Shown: positions 23,728 through 34,074 of the stretch, in pieces | How positions within the stretch are numbered: the stretch's first letter is position 1 | Layout of the letters: each line of letters starts with the position of its first letter | Origin: Irpex lacteus | Lineage: Eukaryota > Basidiomycota > Agaricomycetes > Polyporales > Irpicaceae | NCBI GenBank assembly: GCA_001986395.2 | Contig: MQVO02000007.1 | Coordinates: 930,001 to 994,000, forward strand | DNA length: 64,000 nucleotides | Reading direction: 5' to 3' | Program-made: the position numbers and the translations under genes | The notes under the pieces: generated by a model | Told to the model about the DNA's origin: nothing | Seen by the model: only the letters and a program-made list of their open reading frames with translations | The model's database searches: none

Positions 23728-26700
23728 CTAGTCGTCGTCTAGTGCGAAATCTTCGTCGTTCTCGAGAGAGAACATCACGGAGGGCTCGGCGGCATCTACT
23801 AAATGCTCCCATAGTGATGTTTCGTCGTCGTCTTCACCATCGCTATCGTCGTTGCTGCCGCTGTTCAATTTATTACGGATGATCACTGGTACAGCTGCTT
23901 CTGACCCTGATGAGCCTTCCGTCACAGACACCGGGACACGAAGGAGAGCTGTAGAGCGCCACTGAGTAATGAGAACCGGAGACAAAAAACATAGTTACGC
24001 ACCTTCGCCAATGAGTGGCTGGGCTCGAAATTGCTCGCGCAGCTGACTAAATTGTTCGTTATAGTCACGCAGAGGTCCTGAAAGCGCTTGAAGCCCTGTT
24101 GTGACGATATTTGGAACCTCGGGAGTGTTGCTTTCCACGGTTCTACCAGGGCGGACGACGTAGACAGCCTTCTCGCGTAAAGATTCGATTAGCTTGCGTA
24201 TGTCCTTGCTAAGGTCCGGTGCGCTGTGTTTTTGCCCAAGATTTGACCCCAGCGTATTGTTCATATGTGTTGCGAGCTGCCGAAGAAGGTCCACACATGG
24301 CGAAATCTTCGCAAGCCATTCCCAGGAACCATTGCTGCCATTGGCGCTGTAGATAGTCTTCGCAATGGTACATTATGTGATGAGCAAGGAGTTCCTTGAT
24401 GATAGAACGCACGAAACATACCTTGATCAAAAGATTCATATGCTCCTGCAGCAGGTCCACCGGAATGAACGAATCTGCAAAACCGGTGGTATTAACAAGC
24501 CAGTTTTTCAGGATAATAATTCTATATGCATTAACATCGTTAAATTTTGGACGTTGAGAACAGGATGCGAACTCACCTAAGCGGCTTTGGCCAGACATGC
24601 TTGAACTTGTGTATCACATGGAGCATCTCGTAGGCATACTTCGTCTTGCCGCACCCGCGATAGGCCATGGCAAAGATCTTGAGACAGATAAGGATACGAC
24701 CTGAATCTCCCGCCTTGATTGCGTCAGTAAACTCACGCACGAGCAAAGCATCGCGCATGAATAATACTGCGTTCTCGAAGACGACGTCCCCAGCAGCTGT
24801 TCGCTCGGACTCCGGTTTTCGTAGTTCCCTTGCTCGTGACGCACGAAGTTTGGTTGCAACTTGTGCTGTAGCAAAACGGTCAACTATTTCAGCAGCGTGA
24901 TCATACAACTGGTTAAATGTTACGGATTCCGAATACTCGTCCAACGAGTCATATCCAGCAACAAGCTCGAGGCAGTGAAAGACCCGTGCGTATAAGGATA
25001 CAAACACCAGATCACGGCAAGTACGATAGGGCGGTAGGGAAGAGAGAACGATGGGTTTGCGAGCAAGGACTGTGTTATGAAGATGAAGGGATCCCGGGTC
25101 TTGAGGACCTTCTGCACTTCCCCAGTGCATTTCGAGTATGCCGGAGAGAATATGGATCTGAGCGTGGAATAGGCCCGGAAAAGTGACCACGTTTGCGAAG
25201 GTTTGTGTGGGATCGTCATCGCCTGCGCGGTTTGCCGTCACAGAGCGTAAGTTCGTTACTGACAGCTGGTCGCCACATACGATCCGGACCTCGTCCATAA
25301 ATTCCGGTGCGGTGATAGACTGCTCTAGCTCTTCGAAAATTGCCTCCATGACCTCAGCATTACCTGTTATAGAGGACTCGTTGATGTTCATAGCCGGAAG
25401 AGGGTATACCTCCGTCTTATGCAGGGGAATCTTGCTGTCGCTGTCGGGCCTACAGCTTTCGAGGTCCTTCTTGAAGCGAACAAAGTTTTCGCCACCTTGA
25501 TTGATAAGAATCCGAAGGATCGAGTGAATGGTGCACTTCCGATGGAATGCCTGCTCGTCAGCAGTAAGAACAATGTCATCGAGAGCGAGAGGCGGAGCGG
25601 TGTTTAGGGAATCTAAGAGAGCCTTCGTGGTCATATCCTCTCGCTGTGCATCAAAGAGAGGGAATATAGTGGCGCACGTGCCGTTCTCCTGTGCTTGGGA
25701 TCGTCCCAAGATTTGTTCTGCGATCTTCATTATCCAGTTAATGTTGTCGTAGACATGTGCGACAGGACCACTTCGAGCGATTTGTCTAGCAGCGGTACGG
25801 CACGAACGAGAAAGGCGATGTAGTAGCCCGTCATAAGGTTTTCGCTTTGTAGTGGGAGGTGATGTATTGCTCATGGTAGAAGGTGTGGATGAGGACGCCG
25901 CTGGCACCGAGTCTGTTGATTGCGCGCTATTTACGCTCGTCTTCATCTTGCCCTTCATCATCTATGTGCCATAGTCGAAAGTAAGCCCACATTCTTTAAC
26001 CAATGACATATATCTGGAAGCTCACTTTAATAAGCAGAGGTTCCTCCTCGCTGTCTTCGTCTGTTACCGACTCTACCGTAATCGAATGGTCGGGGACGGA
26101 GCGCGGTCCAATATCAGGATTAGACTCTGCATCAGAGTCTAACACAGCGCCGTCTGAGTCCCCTGAATCTGGCTCGGGGTCCACTTCGTCTGCGCTCTCG
26201 GAGCAGCTACCAGTAGTACCAGACTTCTGAACTTCAGAGCAGCCTGTCTTGCGAGACGTCGACGCAGCTACCTGAGAAGTGTCACTGCTAACCTCCAAAG
26301 TCTGGGACTGAGACTCCTTGGTTGGCTCCGAGTTGTCCGAACCCGAAGTAATTGTTGAGTAAGCACTGCCAACTCCAAGATGTGCAACGACACTAATTGC
26401 CTGATGAGAAGCTCCAGTTGCGTAAAGGTAGAGTCCAACAATATGCTTGAAATAGCTATTCTGCTGACTTCGTTCGCCTAGGAGAATGAGTGTAGCCGTT
26501 CCTACTCGCTAACGGCATCATAACGTATTGCGGTAAGTGCGCCTGCCAGACCAATACGTATTGTCGGTATGCACTCACATGCTCTTTACGCTGCTCCGTC
26601 TGCTCCGTCTTTGACCCATCTTGCCGTGGTGTTGTGGCCAGCGAATGAAGAAGCGATGTAGTGACAGGACACAGCATCGAAAGCTTTCGGTACAAGCCTG

Positions 26701-27494
26701 TAAGACTGAAGCCCGATATAAAGCTTCTGTCGATGGCCATGGTATGTGACTGGAGTATGTTACTCTTTGTAACCTCATCGCCCTCACGGAGGATCTTCTG
26801 TCTGACATGTTCGACAGCCCAGTTGTTCATCGCCTTCCGTCCCGATTTGCAGTTGTGTCGAGAGGCCCAGTTGTTCAAGACCTGTGACACTTGATCTGCA
26901 GAGTTGAAGAAGCCGTCGTAACGATTATTTGCAGGACACGATGAAGACGGGTCCGAGATCCACTCAATAAGATCTCCCCACGTATGCCCTGCTCTTTGTA
27001 GGCGATCCAAAACGTCCTCGAACACTGTCACGGTACCAGTCGCGGTCTGCATGGGCGGCTCTGGGGCAACCGCAGGAAGATGGAATGGGTCTGGTGTATT
27101 CGCCTCGTTAGAGGGGCCAACGTGGTGAGTATTCATTTCCCTCCATCTGTTACGCTCTCGCCTTTCATTGTAAAAGGTGGATAAAGCTGCCTTCTGGGTT
27201 TTACGCCCCTTCTTTATGCGGATAGCGGTCTGCTCAGCTTTGGTCCCAGCTACTGGTGAACTGCCCTTGAAGTCAGTATGATCGCTCTCATATCCGTCAT
27301 GGGACTTTCGACTAGGTGATCCATGGTATTTTGTAGGTGTGGTAGGAGGGCCTTCAACAGAATGACGTCGTCGGCGTGGTGTTCTGCGAGCACCAGTTAT
27401 TATAATTGTAAGCGCCCGTTCCTTCCGCTATCACAGTCAGTAGGACTTGTGCTTACCGTGGACTTAGTAGTAGCTTGGCTGGATCGTTCTGCAT
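23728..27494 (-). CDS. DUF6589-family protein, candidate transposase of the element
   Basis: Roughly 1,100 residues in eight or so exons. A 5' exon (MQNDPAKLLLSPR) splices into a basic Arg-rich region, then an N-terminal WGDLIEWISDP domain. Core signatures typical of Agaricomycete DUF6589 proteins are KHIVGLYLYATGASHQAISV, ARSGPVAHVYDNINW, VRIVCGDQLSVTNLRS, FPGLFHAQIHIL, ILKNWLVNTTGFADSFIPVD followed by LLQEHMN, and NGSWEWLAKISPCVDLLRQL. Acidic residues in YDNINW (codon 25746-25748), GDQLS (25269-25271) and LLQEHMN (24443-24445) are spaced like a DDE/D catalytic triad; that is inference. A long acidic linker sits between the second exon and the core. The gene faces away from the helicase. The final junction is inferred from frame (GEG joining ALLRVPVS). 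Confidence 0.82.
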
Positions 27495-27699
27495 GGCAGC
27501 ATCAGGGTACTCCTACAGGAAGCTGTGGTGGACGGTGCAGGAGCTTGACAAGTGTAAAATTTTATTCACCCCAGGATGACTAGGCTTTCAATAAATATTT
27601 GCTTCCGCTGATAATGATCGAGTTGGGCAGCCTGGTTTGACCTCAACCTCGACTCTTACCACCATCCCTCACACCTCTCACTTCTCTAACCATCTCATT
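27495..27699. promoter_or_regulatory. Divergent promoter shared by the DUF6589 and RecQ genes
   Basis: Only 205 bp separate the two start codons, so both genes must be driven from here. The helicase side is CT-rich (ACCTCAACCTCGACTCTTACC), a common basidiomycete 5' leader. Such a layout suggests the two products are co-expressed. Confidence 0.6.
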
Positions 27700-30367
27700 A
27701 TGAAGCGCAAGATTCACAAATCGAAATTAAAGCGATTAAGTTCACGCAAAGCGGTCACAGCCGCCCAACAGCGAAAGAAGCTTACACCCGAGCAAATCGA
27801 AGAGCTACGAGAGAAGCTACGTAGCGCATACAAGCGCGAACCATATGATTTTCAAGTAGAGGCAATAAGAGCACAAATAGAAGGTACAGATTTGCTCGTC
27901 CATGCCTCGACTGGTGCTGGAAAGACAACAATCGCCGCGGGGCCACATGTATGGATTCCGGATGGCGTAACACTCATTGCCACACCTCTCATCCAACTTG
28001 CTGAAGAGATGGTATGTTCTTAATCTCTTAATCTTATGTGTTTGTCTTTGGTGAGCTAAAAACACGTCCAGGTGGATACATTCAAGACGGAGTTTGGGCT
28101 GGAGGCGATATCAATCCACAGCAAAAATGGCGCACTGTCTCCTACTGTAGTAAAGGTGAGCAAATATACCTAGACATTAAAATCGAGCCGGGTAACTCTA
28201 ACATGATCATGAAGGACATACTCGAAGGCAAATATAAAGTCATCCTGGCCTCACCCGAAATGATGCAGACGCGCACGTTCATTGACAAGCTTCTTCGCAA
28301 CCAAAGGTTCGCGCGCCGGATAATCGCCCTCTTTGTCGACGAAGCCCACTGTATATCACATTGGGGTGCACAGTTTCGCAAGAAATACGGAACTATGGGG
28401 ACACTGCGTGCCTTCCTGACGGCTTCTACCCCTATCGTTGCTGTCTCCGCCACCTTGACTGCTCGGGTTCGGCGCGACATCCAGTCCAAGCTGCACTTTT
28501 CAAAAGCGAACTCCAGCTTCATTGATATAGGAAATGACCGACCGAATATCTCGCTCGTTGTCCGTGCATGTCAGAATCCCATGAACACGTACTCCGATCT
28601 CGATTTCATTATACCCGACTCCATCACATCTATTGAGGACATCCCGAAAACATGGATCTACGTCGATAATATTGATACCGGCGCCGAAATAATTCGTCAC
28701 TTGCGACTTGTTCTGCGTGAGCGCGGCGCCACGGTGGCTGGAAACGTCATACGCCCTTACAACGCCCGCCTGTCCCTGCCATATCGCCAGAAGGCGATGC
28801 AAAACTTTCGCGATGGGAATATCCGCATCCTAGTCTGTACAGAGGCAGCCGGAATGGTGAGTAAGCCGTTCACAGTAACGAAATACTCACTCATGATAGC
28901 GCTGCAGGGCTGCAACATTCCAGATATCCGTGTCATCGTCCAGTGGAAGCTGCCACGTACTCTATCAAACTTCATCCAGCGTGCTGGGCGCGCAGCACGT
29001 GGCCGAGACCAGGAGGGACTTGCAATATTGCTCGTTGAGCCAACGGCGTACACTGTGATACTTGCTGAGGAATCCACTGAGCCGACGCGTGCACGGAAAG
29101 GGAAGGGAAAGCAGACAGTAGCAGAAAAGGCTCTCTTGAAAGAGTGGGCTATCAGTCACGGATTGAAGCGCGGCGGAAGGAACGAGAACGATGGCGTACC
29201 GACAGGCAAGAGCCCCGTTCTTGATGTCTGCGCCGCGGATGAAGGTCTTCTTGCGTTTGTCCAGAGCGTAACATGTCGCCGCAAGGTATGGGCTGAAATC
29301 TTTGAGTCCACTCGTGATTTAGGTGCGCTGTGACGTACGACTCGGTGTTGTCCAAAACAAGACTGACAAACATGATATCAGTACCCACTGTCCCGTGTTG
29401 TGATATATGCTCACCTTCGTTGTTGGAAAGGACTCGGCCCTCGTCACTAGTCAAGGCATCCACAAGAGCAAAAGCTTTAACGAAAGGAATTCCTTTCGAG
29501 CCTATGCGTTCACGTTTAGAGGACTGGCGGGATGTAGTTTTCGAACGCGATCACAAGTACTCACCGTTGGACTCCACAGCCATCCTCAGTGATGACGACG
29601 TTCTCCATTTGTCGTCTATAGGACCACTAACTGCGGACGTACTCCAGTCAATCTTGAGTGCCTCGTGGCCCTGGTGGGATCGCTACGGTACTGAATTGAC
29701 GGTGCACACCAGGGATATCGAAGTCGTCTTTAAACCACTTCCAAAACCGCCTCGAAAGTCAAAACGTAGCGCCAATGAGCGCAGCAACACCGATAATACC
29801 TCGACAAAAAAGCCTCGCACCACTGTCGAGGTGCCCCAACGGTCCCCCACAGCCGCCGCCCAGTTACCACCGCCACAAAGCGGCTTGCCCTCATTCACCG
29901 GTGCCACACCACCACCCCCACACTCCGAACCGAATACTATCACCGCCAGATTGAGTACTCCGCAGGGTGAACTCGTACCCAGTGCACGCTACGAACCTTC
30001 ATATGGGCATGGCCATTTCACCCAATCTCGGAACCACTTTGTCAGTGGGTCCTTGCCCCAGGGTGCACCTTTCTATCCCCCCCAGCGAGGCCCTGCGACG
30101 GACTCGTCTCATACACAAGACAGCACACTGCAAGGCTTTGCACATGGGCCGCCAACAGCAACCCCACAGCTGTGGCAGCCTGAGTGGCCTCCGGGTGGCC
30201 AGTATTCGATGCACCAGCCTTGGCCATGGCAAGCTGCTCAGTACTACCCTGTGTACTATCCTGCCATGCCTGGTTGGAACACTCCACAAGCCCCCCAAAG
30301 CCAACCATCGTCTTCGACAGCTCATCCACCCGTGGATTATGGTCCAGCCCCGCACCCGCAGCCATGA
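27700..30367 (+). CDS. RecQ-type DNA helicase carried by the mobile element
   Basis: About 810 residues in five exons. Superfamily 2 motifs appear in order: YDFQVEAI (Q-motif region), STGAGKTT (Walker A, residues 71-76), VDEAHCISHWG (DEAH, about residue 174), AVSATLTARV (motif III), LVCTEAAGMGCNIPDI (motif V) and FIQRAGRAARGRDQ (motif VI). DEAHCISHWG is diagnostic of RecQ. A zinc-site remnant follows (CRRKVWAEIFES, then PCCDIC), then a Pro/Gln/Tyr-rich tail of about 200 residues. RecQ helicases unwind 3'-5' and process replication or recombination intermediates. Here a role in excision or gap repair of the element is inferred. Start taken at MKRKIHKSKLKR; an in-frame ATG exists at 27637. Not one of the host's typical full-length RecQ genes: no HRDC domain is seen. 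Confidence 0.9.
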
Positions 30368-30513
30368 TAGTGGACGCACCTTTGGTCGGTTTGTTTTATT
30401 TCTTGTACACAATTGATCTTAATGATAGTAGTTAAAAGTCTTTATTAATCGACATGTGTGCTTGATGCGACGGTGAGGGGGTACTACAGTGAGAGCGTAA
30501 ACGAACAACGAGA

Positions 30514-30678
30514 CGAACGCGCGATTTCTCTAAGTATCGGTTCTCACGGTCCAGCGCTTAGAGGGGGGTCTCGTTTCACGCACAAGATATACCAGTCCGC
30601 TCGCAAGCTCGCGCCTCCCTTTGATGTCTTTGATGGAGGCACGTGGCGGCTTGTGATCGGATCTGGCTGGCGAGTCTA
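30514..30678 (-). repeat. Right terminal inverted repeat
   Basis: About 165 bp read on the minus strand. The inner block (30514-30600) is about 92% identical to the left repeat. The outer block carries the same landmarks (TAGACTCG, CCAGCC, GATCA, CGTGCCTCC) but is longer, with extra bases between CCTCC and GCGAGCGG. The final base is followed directly by the second CGCACTGAT. Confidence 0.85.
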
Positions 30679-30687
30679 CGCACTGAT
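30679..30687 (+). repeat. Right copy of 9-bp target-site duplication
   Basis: CGCACTGAT identical to 23156-23164, directly outside the right inverted repeat. The next bases (AACC versus TAGG at the left end) no longer match, as expected for a duplication ending here. Confidence 0.8.
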
Positions 30688-30866
30688 AACCTTCTCACGA
30701 GATGATCAGGAGAGGTCTTGGATATTCCCTCGATAATCACTGCACGCCACGACCACACGCACCCGAATTTCACGTTTCATCACCCTCGATTTCACGTTCA
30801 TTTCAGGGACTTCCCATCATGGCACTTCATGACACGTCCACCAACGCAGTCAAACTCAAGAATCCC

Positions 30867-30873
30867 TATATAA
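30867..30873 (+). promoter_or_regulatory. TATA box of the small conserved gene
   Basis: TATATAA, 62 bp before the next start codon, in a C/A-rich promoter. Spacing fits a core promoter, and it survives on the host side of the inserted element. Confidence 0.55.
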
Positions 30874-30934
30874 CCCTCAAGGACTCGCATCGATATCGCC
30901 CACCCGTCTCTCTCACTCCAACTAGCATCACACC

Positions 30935-31675
30935 ATGGCCGTCCCAGCTGAGATCAACACGCTCAACCTCTCAGGAAAGTACTCCTTGGTACGTCTCACC
31001 CCTCGTCTCATACGCTCTCTCCAACACTCATACTCTCTCGACAGAACAAGTCTCTCAGCGATGACACAGACAAGATCCTCACCCTCCAAGGTGTCGGCTG
31101 GATGACCCGCAAGGCCATCGCCCTCGCCACGCTCTACGTCACCCTCACCCACAGCACCGAGAACGGCGTCGAGACCCTCATCAACCACCAAGAACTCACA
31201 GGTGGACTCGGCAGCGGGACAGAGACGCGACCACTCGACTGGCAGGACCGCGAAGTCCAGGACAAACTCTTTGGCGATATCGTCACGAAGTCGAGGAGGG
31301 CGCAGGCGGCGGACCTCGAGCATGAGTTCTTGAAGGCGGACTGGACGGAGCATTCGTTGCAGCATGGTGTGATCAACACTATTGGGCACAGTGATACCCC
31401 CAAGAGCGGCAAGACTTGGGTGGCTGAGCAGGTGGGGATTTATGCATATGGGAGTGCGAGTGCATAGTGTTGACGCGATCGAATCTCCATTAGATTTTCG
31501 ATGTCCAGGAGGTTAACAATGAGAGGAGATTCATCAAGCGCATCTACTTCACTGGTCCCAAGGGCGAGGAGGTCACTGCTCGTCAAGTGTTTGACTTCAG
31601 TGAGTCTGTTATGCACGCATGCTTTCTCCACAACGAGCTCATGCCAAAGCCACAGTCGGTCCTCTCGAAGGTTAA
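30935..31675 (+). CDS. Conserved small fungal protein, possibly lipocalin/FABP-like beta-barrel
   Basis: Four exons encode about 170 residues: MAVPAEINTLNLSGKYSL, NKSLSDDTDKILTLQGVGWM, TRKAIALATLYVTLTH, then TGGLGSGTETRPLDW, DTPKSGKTWVAEQ, ERRFIKRIYFTGPKGEEVTA and the end RQVFDFIGPLEG. Each junction restores frame with standard splice sites. The text resembles a conserved cytosolic fungal family with alternating strands (LNLSGKY... GVGW.TRKAI... KTW.AEQ... RR..K.I.FTGP), suggesting a ligand-binding beta-barrel. No enzyme motif is visible and the true function is not known. The inserted element now ends about 250 bp upstream of the start. Confidence 0.8.
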
Positions 31676-31769
31676 CCATTATCAACCTATATACCCAAAG
31701 TCAATGTGCTCCATATTCTGTACAATTTACATGTAGATTGCCAACCTGATTGATCATGAGAGATTCCGC

Positions 31770-32402
31770 TTAACTCGTACTTCCCTGAGACGGAGGGAAC
31801 AAGGTGATGACTTTCCACACCGCGTCCTTTCCTCTCTCCCAAGCTTGCGGTCCCCTGGCCTCATCACCGCCAAACTCGACCAGCACCCCATCCTTTGTCC
31901 ACTCGCACCAAATCCCTATAGAACCAGACGACGGCCCCGCGCCTCCACCCTTCCTCTCCGGCTCTCCCAAAACATCTACAAACTCTTTCCCCGTAGTAGC
32001 CGGTCTGACGACAAACTGCTTCGCTCGCTCTGGCTTGTCAGGTAGAGAGGCGAGAGCGAGGGTGATCGAGTCGAGGGGATAGGTCGAGTACGGTTGTTTA
32101 GGTTTCCTCTGACCTTCCTTGGGCGGCTGGACGTTGTAAATATCCAAGCCGTCTAGGACAAGCTTGTCGTTTGACAAGTCATCGCGTGAGAGACCGGTTT
32201 TTGGTTTGTAGCCGTTTGTGGGTTTGAAGAGGAGGCTGATCCCGAGGGGGAAGTAGTTGAAGTAGACGGCGTCGGGGTATGATTTGACTTCTGGCGTGAG
32301 CGACGAAGATGAGGTGGAGGAGGAGAGAGAGGAGAGGTATGATTGGATGAGATTGGAGGAGGGGTGTTGGCCGAAGAGGCGGTGGAGGGAGGAGGAGGAC
32401 AT
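31770..32402 (-). CDS. Conserved-looking protein of unknown function, 210 aa
   Basis: A single uninterrupted frame opens MSSSSLHRLFGQHPSSNLIQ, has a Ser-rich segment, then ordered text: SYPDAVYFNYFPLGISLLFK, LVLDGLDIYNV, YSTYPLDSITLALASLPDKP and WERGKDAVWKVITLFPPSQG. I do not recognise the family. Varied composition outside the Ser-rich part, a compact C-terminus and fit between neighbours argue for a real gene. It diverges from seipin with 152 bp between starts, and its stop faces the preceding gene. The frame opens upstream to 32453, but MSSSSLHRLF is the better start. Confidence 0.6.
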   Translation of the reverse strand: MSSSSLHRLFGQHPSSNLIQSYLSSLSSSTSSSSLTPEVKSYPDAVYFNYFPLGISLLFKPTNGYKPKTGLSRDDLSNDKLVLDGLDIYNVQPPKEGQRKPKQPYSTYPLDSITLALASLPDKPERAKQFVVRPATTGKEFVDVLGEPERKGGGAGPSSGSIGIWCEWTKDGVLVEFGGDEARGPQAWERGKDAVWKVITLFPPSQGSTS

Positions 32403-32554
32403 GGTCGTTATTAGAGAGATATACTTGAGAGAGCAATAAAGAGATGATGTCACGGATCGCCGGTCCGAGCTCGCGCCTCACTGCATATTCACGTTCACTT
32501 CAATTCTACTCTTGACATCACCTACCTTGTCTGGTCGACGTCCACGACGGCGAG

Positions 32555-33881
32555 ATGAACACAGCGGACAACAAACATGCCCTCACCAACGACGTCCCCT
32601 CACACTGGCTGCTCTGGCTGCCCGTCCAGCTCGTCCTCGACCTCATCTACGCAGCATGGCGTTCATTCCGCCCTTACCTCCCCCAGCTTGTCCCCCTCAT
32701 AGTCTTCCTCATCACCATCCCTATCCTCGCCGCCTCGTCCGTATCGGCGGGTTGGTTTGTGTGGAGGAGCATTGCGGTGGGGTGGGAGGCTAGCTTGTAT
32801 TTGCAGTACGGGTGCGTAGGTGTCTTATGTATGCACATGTATGCGTTAAACTCAGCTTTGGATTTCAGGGATGGTATTTCACCGTATGCATATACGGAGC
32901 TCCCTCTATTGGCAGCTCAGCAGCCATACGATGTCTCGCTACATCTTGTACTACCCACTTCCACAACAAACCTGGAGCTGGGCAACTTCATGACCACCCT
33001 CACCCTCTCCACACCCACCAACCAGACCATCGCGTCCATCCGCCGACCAGTAAGCACTCACCCCTCTCTATCATCCACATTCCCTCATATAACCCCTCTC
33101 AGGCCCTCGTTCTTCCGCCTAGCAAATGGCCTTGGTCTTTCATACTCGGCACGCCCAAAACCACCACTCTCGACGTCCCCCTACTCTCCAACGTCCTCTT
33201 CCACACCTCCAACGCAATCGCTACTGTCGAGATCGGTCGTAAAGACCACTGGAAGAGTCTCGGACACGGCGAAGGCCGCGAGCTAACCGTCTCAGCAGCC
33301 CTACTCCGCGGAGTAGTCGTACACAAAGGACTACGGTACGTCCTACCCCTTCCTCCTCCTCCTCTCAACACAACCTCAACTAACACATCGCCCCATTCAT
33401 ATCTTAACAGAGGCATTCTCACCCGCTTCCCCCTCCTAACAGCCCTCTCCGCCTCCGGCGCCTTCTTCTTCATCTCCTTCGTCGCCCTCGCCTCGTGTCT
33501 CCTCCCAATGATCGAATGGCGTCTGCAAGGGTACTCCGAACAACCCACCACCGAGGGATACACGGATAAACCGCAGCAGCAACAGCAGCAGAGGACTGTA
33601 CGCGTGAAGCGCGAGGCGAGTGTGCCTGCTACGCCGCGTGTACCGAGGCAGAAGAGGAGTCGGAGTCTTGGTGCCAGTGCACCGAGGAGTGCTGTATCTG
33701 TGAGTACTTACACTGTTTTGAAGGTGTTGTGAGGAGGTTGCTGATGACGTTGGTGTGTTTGTAGCAGCCGAATATCAAGACGGAAGAGAGTTTCACACAG
33801 ATGCCTTCGTCATCCTCGACGCCTGAGACTCCGTTGCGTCGGCGACGGTCAAGACTCTCACAGCCTGACAACGAGTACTGA
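32555..33881 (+). CDS. Seipin, ER lipid-droplet assembly protein
   Basis: Five exons. Two membrane helices frame a lumenal domain: LVPLIVFLITIPILAASSVSAG near the N-terminus and LTALSASGAFFFISFVALASCLLP near residue 250. Between them lie the seipin signatures QQPYDVSLHLVLPTSTTNLELGNF, TLTLSTPTNQTIASIRRP and HTSNAIATVEIGRKDHW. The C-terminal cytosolic tail has a short glutamine run (QQQQQQ) and basic/Ser-rich residues. Seipin forms ER oligomers at lipid-droplet contact sites and controls droplet budding and triglyceride storage. The last intron joins APRSAVS to QPNIKTEESF and the protein ends SQPDNEY. Confidence 0.92.
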
Positions 33882-34074
33882 GCCGTGCGTGCAGTATATA
33901 TACGTATACCCAACTGTCCCGTTATATCACCCCTGCCTGTTTTGTGTACGAGTATGTAGCTAATAAGCCTAATCAGAGTCCATTCCGTTCATGTCGCATT
34001 TCACATATAATACATCCTTCCGTTTCCCCTGTGCACAACCAAGATCCCTCGAAACAATGCAGCGAATGCAGAAG

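Larger units (their letters stand above)
23165..30678. mobile_element. 7.5-kb DNA-transposon-like element carrying DUF6589 and RecQ helicase genes
   Basis: The ends are inverted repeats: TAGGCTCGTTCCCAGCC on the left and TAGACTCGCCAGCC read inward from the right. The exact 9-bp repeat CGCACTGAT borders both. Inside the ends lie matching blocks, including an 87-bp pair about 92% identical. Exactly two genes fill the element, divergently arranged: a DUF6589-family protein and a RecQ-like helicase, both apparently uninterrupted. The TSD size recalls Mutator-like elements, but no known MULE transposase is seen. The DUF6589 protein is the candidate transposase (inference). The element splits a shared promoter of two host genes. 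Absence of decay in coding frames suggests a recent insertion or continued selection. Confidence 0.8.

Noticed and set aside
27637..27699. RecQ start at the upstream in-frame ATG
   Set aside because: The extra 21 residues are Ser/Thr/His-rich leader-like text from a CT-rich stretch; the later ATG opens the basic KRKIHKSKLKR start.
23216..30600. Taking the inner 87-bp repeats as the true ends of the element
   Set aside because: No direct repeat flanks them, while the outer ends at 23165 and 30678 match each other and are bordered by an exact 9-bp repeat.
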